The notes: generated by a model from the sequence alone, not told the origin. Positions 24,590 to 34,513 are shown, numbered from the stretch's first letter. The stretch: 64,000 bases of DNA from Gemmatimonadota bacterium (GCA_003222085.1 QHUK01000006.1:24248-88247); one strand, 5' to 3'. Translations and numbers: made by a program.

Positions 24590-26533
24590 GTGCGATCGGT
24601 CGGCGTGTTGCTCGTGAGTCTTGTGACCGGATGCGCCGGCCCGCGCTCCGGTGCGGCGCCCGTCACCGCAACCGCGCCGCCGTCGCCCAGCCTGTCGGCG
24701 CGCGACTCGCTGCACGTCACCGTCGTCTATCCTGCCGTCACCGATGTCATTCAGTCGCACGACTCGGCATTCCTGTTCGGGGTGGTGCGAGGAGGAGGTG
24801 GAGGAGCGGCCCGCGGACCGGTGCACCTGGGCATCAATGGGCAGGCGGTGCCCGTACTCGCGAACGGGGCCTGGATCGCCTGGCTGCCATTGCCTGACGA
24901 CACCGTGGCGCATTTCCTCGTAGCGGCGACCGCCGGGCCCGACTCGAGCCGCTTCGTCTACACCGCGCGGGTCGCGCCGCAGTTCCGACCCCCGCCGGGA
25001 CGCGCCGCGTGGATCGACACGACGAGCTTCACACCCGCGGGGACGCTCGCCTTGCCCCTCGAGGAGGGGATTGCCCTGAGCGTGCATGCCGCGCCTGGCG
25101 CGACGGTCCGCCTGCTCTTGCCGTGGGGCTCGAGCGTTCCGCTCCTCCCCGATACCCTGGCGCCCGAGCCCCCGGGGGGCGTCCGCGCCTTCGTGATCGA
25201 TACGGCGCCGCGCCGACACGTGCCGGCGGCGGGACACTACGTGGGCTGGCTGCCGGCGGCAGCGTTGTGCGCGGACGGGCGCACGGCCTGCGCTACGCTC
25301 GTGGTGACCGTGGGGGGGGGCGCCGACACGGCGACCGCGCGCTGGCCCCTCGGCGTGAACATCGTGGACATGACCTTCCCGACCGTCGTCGTCCTGGACG
25401 ACGACACCGCCCACACCGGCACCACCGATAGCCTCACCGCGGGGCGCGCCGTCCCGCATGGAACGTACAATTGGTTTTTTCCGACCGGGACGGTCGCGGT
25501 CGAGTCGGGACGCTGGAACGATCAGGTGCGGCTCCGGCTCTCCCGCGCCACGGTCGCGTGGGTGAACGCAGCCGATGTGGTGCGGCTCCCGCCGGGCACG
25601 CCGCCGCCGGGTGGCGCGGTGAGCTCGGTACGGCTCACGTCCGGGCCGAAGTCCGTGACGTTGCGCGTGCCGCTGCCCGCGCGTCTCCCTTATCAGATCA
25701 CGGAGCGGGAGCGCAGTCTGACGTTGCGCCTGTACGGTGGTGCGTCCGACATCAACTGGATGCAGTACGGCGAGGGCGGGGGGGGCGGGGGGGCCGGGGG
25801 AGCAGCCGGCACCGACCCGCTGGTCACACGGATGAGCTATGCGCAGCCGGCGGCGGACGAGGTGACGATCACGCTCGAGCTGGCGCAGCGCGTGTGGGGG
25901 TACCGCGCGCGGTTCGCCGGTCGAGACCTGCTGCTCGAGGTGCGGCGTCCCCCCCTGCTCGATGGCGAGCACCCGCTTCGCGGCCGGACCGTCGTGCTCG
26001 ACCCGGGTCACCCGCCCCTGGGCGCCAGGGGGCCGACGGGACTGTGGGAGCCGGTGGCGACCCTGGCCGTGGCGTTCAAAGCCAAGACGCTGCTCGAGCG
26101 GGCCGGCGCGATCGTGTTGCTCACCCGCACCGACTCGACGTCGATCGAGCTGTATCCGCGCACGCATTTCGCGGAGCTGCGCGACGCCGACGTCCTCGTG
26201 TCGATTCACGCGAATGCCTTGCCGGACGGGGTGAACCCGTTCACCAACTCGGGAACGAGCGTGTACTACTTCCAGCCGCGGAGCACCCGTCTGGCCCGCG
26301 AGCTGGATCGCGCGCTCGTGACGGAGTTCCGCGTGCGCGACCTCGGGATCGGCCGAGGAGACTATGCGCTGGTGCGGCCCACTTGGATGCCCGCCGCGCT
26401 CACCGAGGGACTGTTCATCATGCTCCCCGAGCAGGAAGCGGTGCTCGCCAGCGAGGACGGACAGTGGCGGTACGCGAGGGGGCTCGTGCGGGGAATCGAG
26501 AACTTCCTGCGGGAGCGGGCGAGGGAGCCCTGA
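24590..26533 (+). CDS. N-acetylmuramoyl-L-alanine amidase (Amidase_3) lipoprotein
   Basis: The product (647 aa) has a lipoprotein signal (SLVTGC), a ~450-residue N-terminal region of beta-rich AMIN-like character, and a C-terminal zinc amidase domain (about 466-640). The zinc ligands appear in VVLDPGHPP, GLWEPVATL and SIHANA, and the catalytic Glu region in FIMLPEQEAVL. It would cut the amide between MurNAc and L-Ala in the periplasm, feeding wall turnover. GTG start 24590. A glycine-rich low-complexity loop lies near 400. It is divergent from the signalling operon across 95 bp. Confidence 0.88.
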   Translation: MRSVGVLLVSLVTGCAGPRSGAAPVTATAPPSPSLSARDSLHVTVVYPAVTDVIQSHDSAFLFGVVRGGGGGAARGPVHLGINGQAVPVLANGAWIAWLPLPDDTVAHFLVAATAGPDSSRFVYTARVAPQFRPPPGRAAWIDTTSFTPAGTLALPLEEGIALSVHAAPGATVRLLLPWGSSVPLLPDTLAPEPPGGVRAFVIDTAPRRHVPAAGHYVGWLPAAALCADGRTACATLVVTVGGGADTATARWPLGVNIVDMTFPTVVVLDDDTAHTGTTDSLTAGRAVPHGTYNWFFPTGTVAVESGRWNDQVRLRLSRATVAWVNAADVVRLPPGTPPPGGAVSSVRLTSGPKSVTLRVPLPARLPYQITERERSLTLRLYGGASDINWMQYGEGGGGGGAGGAAGTDPLVTRMSYAQPAADEVTITLELAQRVWGYRARFAGRDLLLEVRRPPLLDGEHPLRGRTVVLDPGHPPLGARGPTGLWEPVATLAVAFKAKTLLERAGAIVLLTRTDSTSIELYPRTHFAELRDADVLVSIHANALPDGVNPFTNSGTSVYYFQPRSTRLARELDRALVTEFRVRDLGIGRGDYALVRPTWMPAALTEGLFIMLPEQEAVLASEDGQWRYARGLVRGIENFLRERAREP

Positions 26534-26534
26534 C

Positions 26535-26637
26535 AATGCGGATTGCGGATTTCGGAATGCGGATTGGCAAGGGGAGCTCAGGCTGGCGGCTCGAGCTTCC
26601 ATTTCCATTCCGCAATCCGCAATCCACAATCCGCATT
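26535..26637. repeat. Long inverted repeat spanning the start of the metallopeptidase gene
   Basis: The left arm (26535-26567) is made of iterated GCGGATT words; the right arm (26605-26637) is its reverse complement with about four mismatches over 32 bp. The loop is about 37 bp. The repeat begins 2 bp after the amidase stop and contains the only usable start codons (26536, 26557) of the following gene. Confidence 0.8.
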
Positions 26638-29418
26638 CTCTTATTCCTGTTGCTTGCCGGGCGCGCGGAGGCCCAGGTCGATCCCTCCGGCAGCTGGCAC
26701 ACCCTGCACACGCCGCATTTTCGCATCCACTTCCGGCCCGCCTACCGCGACGCAGCCCTCACCGAGGCCCGCGAGGCGGAGCGGTCCTACGGATTGCTCG
26801 CCACGGAGCTGCATCCCCCACGCGGCGTCGTGGACATCACGTTGGCCGACGACATCGACGCCGCGAACGGCTTCACGACGGTGTTTCCCACCAACCGGAT
26901 CACCATCTACGCCGCGCCGCCCGCGGGCGACCACGGACTCCTGTTCTTCGACAGCTGGCTCCGGCTCGTGACGACGCACGAGCTCACACACGTGTTTCAC
27001 CTCGACCGCTCGCGCGGCCTGTGGCGCGGATTGCAGCGCGTCTTCGGGCGCGCCCCCGGGCTGTTCCCGAACGAATATCAGCCGAGCTGGGTGATCGAAG
27101 GGCTCGCGACCTACTACGAGTCGAAGTTCACGAATGCGGGACGGGTGCGGGGGAGCTTCCATACCCAGGTGCTCGGGGCGGACCGCGCGGCGGGGGCCTC
27201 GCGGTCTCCCTGGAACGCCACCCTGTTCACGCGGTGGGCGGACGGCCTGGTTCCGTACGCGTACGGCAGCCGCTTCTTCCACTATCTCGCCGGCGCGGTG
27301 GGCGACTCGGTGGTCCCCCGGTTCGTGGAGGCCACCTCTGCCCAGCTCATTCCGTTCCGCGTCGGGCGCCAGGTGGCGAGGGTGGCGTCGGGACGCACGC
27401 TCGGCCGCGACTGGCCGCGGGGAACGGCACCCGACCTGCCCGGCACGAGCGTGGCGCCGCCCGCCGGGCGCGTGCTCGACAGCCTGCTCCGGACGGAGCC
27501 GGTGCCGCGCGTGTCGCCCGACGGACGCCGAGTGGCCTACGTCCGGGACGACGGGAAGGGGGCGAGCGTCTTGCGCGTCCTGGACGTCGCGACGGAGCGC
27601 TCCCTCGCCGCGCACCGCGTCAACGGGGGCGTGGATTACGACTGGCTGGGAGATACCCTCGTGATCACGCAGCTCGATTTCACGACCCGCTGGCGGATCC
27701 GGAGCGATCTCTACCGCTGGGTCCCGGGACGGGCGTGGCGCCGCGCGACGCGCGGGGCCGGGCTGGTCGCCCCCGCCGGGGGAGGCGGACGGCTGGCAGC
27801 GATCGCGCTCGAGCCCGCCTCGAGCCGCCCGACGATGCCGGCGCCTGCTGTCCCGGGCGGCGCCGTGTGGCAGGATGTGACGCCGTCAGCCGATGGGCGA
27901 CGCGTCGCCGGGAGCCGGATTGTGGACGGCCGTTGGGCGCTGCTACGGTGGCCGGCGGACTCGCCCGATGCGGCCGCGGTCCTGCTCGAGACCGACGGCA
28001 GCATCGCCGACGTGGTGTGGACGCCCGGCGGCGAGCTCTGGTTCGTCGCCGACCCGACGGGAATCCCGCAGGTGTACCGCTGGCGCGACTCGGGGGGGGG
28101 CCGCGCACAGCCGCTCACGAACGAGCCGCTCGGAGCCCGCGCCCCGGCGCCGCTCCCTGACGGCACGCTGCTGTATGCCGCGCTCAGGGCGCGCGGCTGG
28201 GAGCTGCGCCGCACCAGCGCGCTCGAGCAAGCTGCCCCCGTCGCGTTTGCGGAGCCCCTGGCATTCGATTCGGCGCCGGCCGTCCCGCTCTCCGAGACCG
28301 GCTACACTATGTGGCCGTCGCTGCGTCCCCAGTTCTGGATTCCGGTGTTCGAGAACGCGGGACCGACCGGACGGTTCGGCGGCGCTCTCACGGCGGGGAC
28401 CGATGCCCTGGGCCGCTTCGCGTACGCCACGGACCTGTTCGTCTCTCCGGAGCCGTTTCGCGCCGAAGGCGACTTCGCGCTGGTCTGCTCCGCTTTGGGC
28501 AACCCAACGCTCGACGTTTCGGCGTGGGCGTCCTGGACGGACCTGGGACGGCCGCCGAGCGCGCCGACGGTGACGGTATCGGAACTCGACCACTATGCGG
28601 CCCTCGGCGCGTCCTTCGTGACGCGCCGCTGGCGCAGCCTGGCGAGCTTGCGGGTCGCCGCGGAGCTCGAGCGCACCCGCTACGCCGCGATCCCCGACAC
28701 CGCCCTCGCCGCCGTCTGCCCGGGGTGTGTCACGCAGAATCTCGTCGGCGGCTCGGTCACACTTACGTTGTCGCGCCTCGTGACCGGCGCTCTGTCGATC
28801 TCACCGGAGAACGGGGTCGCGTGGTCCGCGACCTACCGCCGGCGGGAAGAGCAGGGCAGCGCCCGCTGGTCGAATGAGCTGCGCTCCCGGCTGGCCCTGT
28901 ATGCACGGGTACCCGGTCCGGGTGGCTTCGCTCACCACGTGCTGGCGCTGCGGCTCCTCGCCGGCGCCACCAACGGTCCGCTCGGCATGCTGTTCCGCGT
29001 GGGGGGCGTGGCGCCGCAAGGCGTGAATGTCTTCTTCGCGCCGACGCTGAGCGCGACGCGCGCGTTTCCGCTCCGCGGGTACGCGTCCGGCGAGCTGCGC
29101 GGCCAGCGCGCGGCCGCGGGCAGCGTCGAGTATCGGGTGCCGCTCGCGCTGGTGGGTCGCGCCCTCGGTCACCTTCCCGTGGGCGTTGACAGGGTGTGGC
29201 TCAACCTGTTTGCCGACGCCGGTGACGCCTGGGCGCCCGGCGCGTCCCCGCGCCTCACCCGACTTCGCTCCGCCGGAGTCGAGCTCGCGAGCCGGATGAC
29301 GGTGAGCTACGACTTTCCGCTCTCGGTGCGACTCGGCGTTGCACAGCCGCTCGCCGCTCCGCCGTCCGGCGCTCCGCGGCGGCCGCAGTGGTACGCGGCA
29401 CTCGCTTCTGACTTTTGA
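26536..29418 (+). CDS. Secreted gluzincin-like metallopeptidase with beta-propeller and C-terminal barrel
   Basis: The product (960 aa) begins with an atypical 30-residue n-region encoded by an inverted repeat, then a hydrophobic core (ILLFLLLAGRAEA). A peptidase-MA-like domain follows, with HELTH near 149 and WVIEGLATYYE as the downstream Glu of a gluzincin. Residues ~310-590 are repeat-rich (SPDGRRVAYVRDD-type) as in WD40/TolB-like propellers. The C-terminal third is beta-rich like an outer-membrane surface-antigen barrel. It follows the amidase by 2 bp and is probably co-transcribed. The substrate is unknown. Confidence 0.8.
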   Translation: MRIADFGMRIGKGSSGWRLELPFPFRNPQSTIRILLFLLLAGRAEAQVDPSGSWHTLHTPHFRIHFRPAYRDAALTEAREAERSYGLLATELHPPRGVVDITLADDIDAANGFTTVFPTNRITIYAAPPAGDHGLLFFDSWLRLVTTHELTHVFHLDRSRGLWRGLQRVFGRAPGLFPNEYQPSWVIEGLATYYESKFTNAGRVRGSFHTQVLGADRAAGASRSPWNATLFTRWADGLVPYAYGSRFFHYLAGAVGDSVVPRFVEATSAQLIPFRVGRQVARVASGRTLGRDWPRGTAPDLPGTSVAPPAGRVLDSLLRTEPVPRVSPDGRRVAYVRDDGKGASVLRVLDVATERSLAAHRVNGGVDYDWLGDTLVITQLDFTTRWRIRSDLYRWVPGRAWRRATRGAGLVAPAGGGGRLAAIALEPASSRPTMPAPAVPGGAVWQDVTPSADGRRVAGSRIVDGRWALLRWPADSPDAAAVLLETDGSIADVVWTPGGELWFVADPTGIPQVYRWRDSGGGRAQPLTNEPLGARAPAPLPDGTLLYAALRARGWELRRTSALEQAAPVAFAEPLAFDSAPAVPLSETGYTMWPSLRPQFWIPVFENAGPTGRFGGALTAGTDALGRFAYATDLFVSPEPFRAEGDFALVCSALGNPTLDVSAWASWTDLGRPPSAPTVTVSELDHYAALGASFVTRRWRSLASLRVAAELERTRYAAIPDTALAAVCPGCVTQNLVGGSVTLTLSRLVTGALSISPENGVAWSATYRRREEQGSARWSNELRSRLALYARVPGPGGFAHHVLALRLLAGATNGPLGMLFRVGGVAPQGVNVFFAPTLSATRAFPLRGYASGELRGQRAAAGSVEYRVPLALVGRALGHLPVGVDRVWLNLFADAGDAWAPGASPRLTRLRSAGVELASRMTVSYDFPLSVRLGVAQPLAAPPSGAPRRPQWYAALASDF

Positions 29419-29440
29419 GCACGCCGGGCACTGTCGCGAG

Positions 29441-29470
29441 TTGACACGTCGTCCGATAAATCCCTAAGTT
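29441..29470 (+). promoter_or_regulatory. Putative sigma70-type promoter of the second kinase gene
   Basis: A consensus TTGACA (29441-29446) is followed after 18 bp by TAAGTT (29465-29470). The gap between the metallopeptidase gene and the kinase gene is short, and GGAG (29484-29487) precedes the start codon. Confidence 0.45.
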
Positions 29471-29492
29471 TCCGCGACTCATCGGAGAATTG

Positions 29493-31370
29493 ATGTACTG
29501 CTCCCGTTGTGGCACCCAGAACGACGACGCCAGCAAGTTCTGCCGGTCCTGCGGACTGGATCTGTCGCACACGACTCCGGTCGCCGCGGTGCGCGACCAG
29601 CCGGTCGACGCGACGGAGCAGGACCTGGTGCGGGAGCAGCTGAAGGACGAGTACGAGATCATCGAGGAGCTGGGTCGCGGCGGGATGGCCATCGTCTTCA
29701 AGGCGCGCGAGAAGCAGCTCGAGCGTGACGTGGCGATCAAAGTCCTGCCGTTCTCCCTCGCGTTCGACAAGGAGTTCGTCGAGCGGTTCCAGCGCGAAGC
29801 TCGTACGTCCGCCAAGCTCGAGCACCCCAGCATCATTCCGATCTATCGCGTCGGCAAGTCCGGCCGGGTCATCTATTTCGTCATGAAGTTCCTGCGCGGC
29901 AAGCCGCTGTCGTCCGTCCTGGCCGCGCGCGGCACGCTCCCCCCGGCGGAGATCCGTCAGATCCTGGTCCAGGTGGCGCGCGCCCTTGCGTACGCGCACA
30001 AGAGCGGCATCGTGCACCGCGACATCAAGCCCGACAACATCATGTTCGACGAGCACGGCCTGGCCGTGGTCACGGATTTCGGGATCGCGAAGGCGGCGTC
30101 GGGCGGCAAACTCACCGGCACCGGAATGTCCATCGGTACGCCGCATTACATGAGCCCGGAGCAGGCCCGCGCCCAGGCGCTCGACGGGCGTTCCGACATC
30201 TATTCCCTCGGCGTCGTCGCGTATCAGAGCCTCACCGGCCGCGTGCCATTCGACGGCGAGGACTCGTTCTCGATCGGTTACAAGCACATCATGGAGGAAG
30301 TCCCCACCCCGCCGCTCGAGACCTACGATCAACGCACCGTGTTCGAGCTCGTCAGGAAGATGATGGCGAAGTCGCCCGACGAGCGGTTTCAGAGCGCGGA
30401 CGATCTGGTGCAGGCGCTCGAAGCGGGCGGCGGGTTCGCCGCGGTGGGGCTGGCAACGGCCGCCACCAAGGCCATCCCCTCCCTGGCGGGGGTCCGCCTG
30501 GCCTCCGCCCTCACTACGCCGCTGCCGCGTGTCGCCGGAGCGCCGGGGGCCGCCGACCACCACAAGCGCTCGGTCGCCGCAGGGATCGCCCTCTGGGTGG
30601 TCGTCCTGGCGATCGGCCTGGGCGCCCCCGGGTTGTACGCCTACAAGAAGGGACTGCTGTTCTTCGCCCGGGGCGCCCCCGCGGACTCCGCGTCCGGCGT
30701 CACGCGCGACACGCTCGCCCAGCGCCTCCTGTCCGACACCGGCGTCCCTTCAGGGCTCGACACGGCGGCCCAAACCGCGGCCGCGACCCCTCACGCCGAC
30801 ACCGCCCGCACCCGCGCGGTCCCTCCGGGGACGCTCGGGCGCCTGACGCTCCAGGGCCTGCCCCGGGGCGCTCGTGTCACGCTCAACGGGATGCCGTTCC
30901 GGGGCTCGCAGGGAGACGTGCCTCCCGGTACCTACAGCCTGGCCGTGCGGGCCGGCGGGTTCGAGCCGTACGATCGCCAGGTGGTCATCACGCCGGGTGC
31001 GCCATCCACGGTCAGGGTCGAGTTACAGCCCGCGGGGGACGGAGACTCGAACGCCGGACCGTGCGACCACTACGGGCCCGCCTACAATCAGGACAATCTC
31101 TGTTTCGACACCCGTCCGTTGCCGCTGTCGCTGACGCGCATTCCCGTGCCCGCCGACGCAACCATATTCCCGCGCCAGGCGATCCTGCTGATCCATGTGT
31201 CGAAGGACGGGTCGACACTCGAGGCGCGGGTGTTCGGATCTTCCAACCTCGACACGTTCAACAACGAGGCGCTGGACATGGCGAAGACACTGCGGTGGAA
31301 CCCCGCTCAGAAAAACGGCGAGCCGGTAGACGCATGGGTCCAGTGGACATTCCAGCCGATGAGGCAGTAA
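29493..31370 (+). CDS. Zinc-ribbon Ser/Thr protein kinase with PEGA and TonB-like C-terminal domains
   Basis: The product (625 aa) carries an N-terminal C4 zinc ribbon (MYCSRCG...FCRSCG), a Hanks-type kinase (about 53-305: GRGGMAIVF, AIKVLPF, HRDIKPDNIM, DFGIAK, TPHYMSPEQ), a transmembrane helix near 365-385, a Pro/Ala/Thr linker, a PEGA domain (GRLTLQGLPRGARVTLNG) and a C-terminal part (VSKDGSTLEARV...LRWNPAQKNG) that resembles a TonB C-terminal domain. It is a one-component receptor kinase with the sensor outside. ATG 29493 is preferred over TTG 29490. Confidence 0.9.
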   Translation: MYCSRCGTQNDDASKFCRSCGLDLSHTTPVAAVRDQPVDATEQDLVREQLKDEYEIIEELGRGGMAIVFKAREKQLERDVAIKVLPFSLAFDKEFVERFQREARTSAKLEHPSIIPIYRVGKSGRVIYFVMKFLRGKPLSSVLAARGTLPPAEIRQILVQVARALAYAHKSGIVHRDIKPDNIMFDEHGLAVVTDFGIAKAASGGKLTGTGMSIGTPHYMSPEQARAQALDGRSDIYSLGVVAYQSLTGRVPFDGEDSFSIGYKHIMEEVPTPPLETYDQRTVFELVRKMMAKSPDERFQSADDLVQALEAGGGFAAVGLATAATKAIPSLAGVRLASALTTPLPRVAGAPGAADHHKRSVAAGIALWVVVLAIGLGAPGLYAYKKGLLFFARGAPADSASGVTRDTLAQRLLSDTGVPSGLDTAAQTAAATPHADTARTRAVPPGTLGRLTLQGLPRGARVTLNGMPFRGSQGDVPPGTYSLAVRAGGFEPYDRQVVITPGAPSTVRVELQPAGDGDSNAGPCDHYGPAYNQDNLCFDTRPLPLSLTRIPVPADATIFPRQAILLIHVSKDGSTLEARVFGSSNLDTFNNEALDMAKTLRWNPAQKNGEPVDAWVQWTFQPMRQ

Positions 31371-31371
31371 C

Positions 31372-31878
31372 ATCAACATCCATCCGACGGCGTTCATCGC
31401 TCCCGGCGCGGTCGTGCTGGGGGACGTAACGCTGAGCGCGCATGCGAGCGTGTGGTACGGCGCGGTGCTGCGCGGGGACATGGCCGCGATCATGGTCGGT
31501 GAGAACACCAATCTCCAGGACGGCACGATCGTGCACGTGGATGAACGGCTCCCGGCGCGAATCGGGGCGCGGGTCGGGGTGGGGCACCGCGCCATTCTGC
31601 ACGGGTGCACCGTCGAGGACGACTGCCTGATCGGCATGGGGAGTGTGCTCCTCAACGGCGTCCACATCGGAACGGGGAGTGTCGTCGCCGCAGGCGCCGT
31701 CGTGCCGGAAGACGCCCGCGTACCTCCAGGCTCCCTGGTAGTGGGAGTGCCGGCCCGGGTCACACGACCGGTGGACGACGCCCTGCGGGAGCGCATCCGA
31801 GGCACCTGGGAGCACTACGTGGCCGAGGCGCGGCGGCACCGCGCCGGGGCGTTCCCGATCGCTGGAACAAGTTTGTGA
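31372..31878 (+). CDS. Gamma-class carbonic anhydrase-like hexapeptide protein
   Basis: The product is a left-handed beta-helix protein of the YrdA/PaaY/gamma-CA family: HPTAFIAPGAVVLGDV coils, then zinc histidines in TIVHVDE and GHRAILHGC, and GMGSVLLNGV. The full family N-terminus (INIHPTAFIAPG) is encoded before the first standard start, GTG 31414, which would delete the first coil (154 aa). An in-frame stop at 31360 leaves only ATC codons; ATC 31372, with GAGG 7 bp upstream, gives 168 aa, the family length. I therefore propose ATC initiation; GTG 31414 is the fallback. Confidence 0.8.
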   Translation: MNIHPTAFIAPGAVVLGDVTLSAHASVWYGAVLRGDMAAIMVGENTNLQDGTIVHVDERLPARIGARVGVGHRAILHGCTVEDDCLIGMGSVLLNGVHIGTGSVVAAGAVVPEDARVPPGSLVVGVPARVTRPVDDALRERIRGTWEHYVAEARRHRAGAFPIAGTSL

Positions 31879-32044
31879 TGTGAATTGTTGGACGTCTCGT
31901 GGGGCTGGCACTCCCGCGAGGTGTTGCCCGGGCGTGCCTTTCGCTCTACCTTGCCCCTCCGCGCCTTTTTCATCTGCGCGCAGTAAATTTCACCCAGACC
32001 ACACGCTTGGTGAGTAAGCTCACCTCCGCGAGGGACGAGCCCGC

Positions 32045-34513
32045 ATGACTGCTTCCAGCCGCACCGGCACACTCGATCTGAGCCCCAACGCCGTCACCGT
32101 GCTCGAGCGACGCTACCTGGTCAAGGACGACCACGGCCACCCCGTCGAGCTGCCTGAGGACCTGTTCTCGCGGGTCGCGCGCACCATCGCCGAGCCGGAT
32201 CGACGCTACGGGGCCTCGGACAAGGCCGTGGAAGGCCTGGCGGAGACGTTCTTCGAGCTCATGGCCACGCGGGTCTGGATGCCGAATTCGCCCACCCTCA
32301 TGAACGCCGGCCGACCCCTCGGCCAGCTGTCGGCCTGCTTCGTGCTCCCGATCGACGACGCTCTGTCGAACAACCGGAGCGGGATCTACGACACCCTCCG
32401 GGCGATGGCCCTGGTACACCAGTCCGGTGGAGGAACTGGGTTCTCTTTCTCGCGCCTGCGCCCGAAGAACGACGTGGTGCGCTCCACCATGGGGGTGGCG
32501 TCGGGCCCCGTGTCGTTCATGAAGCTGTACGACGCCTCGACCGACGTGGTGAAGCAGGGCGGGACGCGTCGCGGCGCGAATATGGGCATCCTGCGGGTCG
32601 ACCACCCCGACATCCTGGAGTTCATCGCCTGTAAGGACGATCTGACCCAGGTGACGAACTTCAACATTTCCGTGGCGGTGACGGACGCCTTCATGCGGGC
32701 GGTGGAGGAGGGGAGGAGTTACGACTTGATCCACCCGCGTACGGCCGCCGTGGTGGCCCAGCTCGACGCCCGCGAGGTATTCCGGAAAGTGGTGCACGGC
32801 GCCTGGAAGACCGGGGAGCCGGGCGTGTACTTCATCGATCGCGCCAACTACTACAACCCGGTGCCGCAGCTCGGCAGCTACGAGGCGACCAACCCGTGCG
32901 GCGAGCAGCCGTTGCTTCCGTACGATGTCTGCAACCTCGGCTCCATCAACGTCGGACTGTTCGTGAAGGACGGCGACGTCGATTGGGATCGATTGCGGAC
33001 GGCCGTGCACCTCTGCACGCATTTCCTCGACAACGTGATCGACGCCAACCGGTACCCGCTCGCCGAGATCGACGACCTCGCCAAGCGCATTCGTCGCATC
33101 GGTCTCGGGGTCATGGGCTGGGCGGACCTGCTGGTGCGTCTCGGCATCCCCTACAACTCGGACGAGGGCGTGGCGCTGGGCCGCCGCGTGATGGAGTTCG
33201 TGGACGAGGAAGCGAAGGTCGCCTCGGAGAAGCTCGCGGAGCAGCGCGGCGTGTTCGCCGAGTGGGAGCGGTCGATCTGGGGGCCGGACGCCACGTGCGC
33301 CCGCGGGCCCCGGGGTGAGCGGGTGCGTCCCATGCGGCGACTGCGCAACTGCAACCTCACGACCGTTGCCCCCACCGGCACCATCTCGATCATCGCGGGC
33401 TGCTCCTCGGGCATCGAGCCGCTGTTCGCGGTCGCGTTCATGCGGAATCAGGCGGGCGTGCTCATGCCGGACGTCAACGAGGACTTCGTGGCGATCGCGA
33501 AGCGGGAGGGGTGGTATTCGGACTCGCTGATGCAGCAGATCGCCGAAGCCGGGCACATTCACTTCGATCAGGTGCCGGCGAAGTGGCAGCGCGTGTTCGT
33601 CACGGCGCACGACGTGACGCCGGAGTGGCACATTCAGATGCAGGCCGCGTTCCAGGAGTTCACCGATTCGGCGATCTCCAAGACCTGCAACTTCTCGAAC
33701 GATGCGACCGAGGAGTACGTCGAGAAGATCTACCGGTACGCGTACAAGCTGGGCTGCAAGGGCGTGACCGTGTACCGCGACGGGGCGCGCGAGATGCAGG
33801 TGCTCTCCACCGGGTCGACGGCCAAAAAGGTGCAGGAGCAGGCCGCGGGGCTGGGCAAGGACGCGCTGGCGGAGGCACTGGGGCGGATCGCCGAGCTGGA
33901 CGCCGAGCTCGCCCGCACGCGCGACAAGCTGCACGATGCCGAGGCCGAGAACCTGCAGCGGCGGGCCAAGCGGTCGCGTCCCGACCTGCTCAAGGGTGCG
34001 ACCCGGCGCGTCGAGACGCCGCTCGGCACCATGTACGTCAACATCACCGAGGACGACAAAGGCCAGCCCTTCGAGGTCTTCATCTCGCTCGGCAAAGCCG
34101 GCGGCGCCCTGATGGCCGACGTCGAGGCGATCGGACGGCTCATTTCACTCGCGCTGCGCTCGGGCATCCCGTTGCGCGAGGTGTACCGCCAGCTGCGCGG
34201 CATCTCGTCCGATCGGGTCGTCGGCCTCGGGCCGAACAAAGTGCTGTCGGTTCCCGATGCCATCGGGATCGCGATCGAGAAATGGATGCAGGAGAAGCAG
34301 GGCATCCAGCAGGATCTCCTGGGTGGCGCGGTGCCATCGGCTCCTGCTCCCGTCCAGGGGGGCATCCCCGGCCCCGAGGGGACGGCGGGTGAGCGCGGGG
34401 GGGCCGGTGCCGCACACGACTTCATCGGCGCCTGCCCCGATTGCGGATCGCAGCTCGCCTTCATCGAGGGCTGCGCCAAGTGCCACGTGTGCGGCTTCTC
34501 GGAGTGCGGGTGA
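32045..34513 (+). CDS. nrdJ: Vitamin B12-dependent ribonucleotide reductase (class II)
   Basis: The product (822 aa) makes deoxyribonucleotides using adenosylcobalamin. The NrdJ barrel has LSACFVLP (disulfide Cys), SGGGTGFSFSRLRP, VKQGGTRRGANMG, NPCGEQPLLPYDVCNLGSIN (283-302; thiyl Cys and catalytic Glu) and APTGTIS. A coiled-coil stretch (EALGRIAELDAELARTRDK) joins it to the TSCPD domain (about 650-760), and the C-terminus ends in a CxxC...CxxC zinc ribbon. The upstream 166 bp hold a GGTGAG/CTCACC hairpin (32009-32024) but no cobalamin riboswitch that I can see. Confidence 0.96.
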   Translation: MTASSRTGTLDLSPNAVTVLERRYLVKDDHGHPVELPEDLFSRVARTIAEPDRRYGASDKAVEGLAETFFELMATRVWMPNSPTLMNAGRPLGQLSACFVLPIDDALSNNRSGIYDTLRAMALVHQSGGGTGFSFSRLRPKNDVVRSTMGVASGPVSFMKLYDASTDVVKQGGTRRGANMGILRVDHPDILEFIACKDDLTQVTNFNISVAVTDAFMRAVEEGRSYDLIHPRTAAVVAQLDAREVFRKVVHGAWKTGEPGVYFIDRANYYNPVPQLGSYEATNPCGEQPLLPYDVCNLGSINVGLFVKDGDVDWDRLRTAVHLCTHFLDNVIDANRYPLAEIDDLAKRIRRIGLGVMGWADLLVRLGIPYNSDEGVALGRRVMEFVDEEAKVASEKLAEQRGVFAEWERSIWGPDATCARGPRGERVRPMRRLRNCNLTTVAPTGTISIIAGCSSGIEPLFAVAFMRNQAGVLMPDVNEDFVAIAKREGWYSDSLMQQIAEAGHIHFDQVPAKWQRVFVTAHDVTPEWHIQMQAAFQEFTDSAISKTCNFSNDATEEYVEKIYRYAYKLGCKGVTVYRDGAREMQVLSTGSTAKKVQEQAAGLGKDALAEALGRIAELDAELARTRDKLHDAEAENLQRRAKRSRPDLLKGATRRVETPLGTMYVNITEDDKGQPFEVFISLGKAGGALMADVEAIGRLISLALRSGIPLREVYRQLRGISSDRVVGLGPNKVLSVPDAIGIAIEKWMQEKQGIQQDLLGGAVPSAPAPVQGGIPGPEGTAGERGGAGAAHDFIGACPDCGSQLAFIEGCAKCHVCGFSECG

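Noticed and set aside
25471..26535. In-frame extension of the metallopeptidase upstream of 26536
   Set aside because: It overlaps the amidase gene in another frame and has shadow composition.
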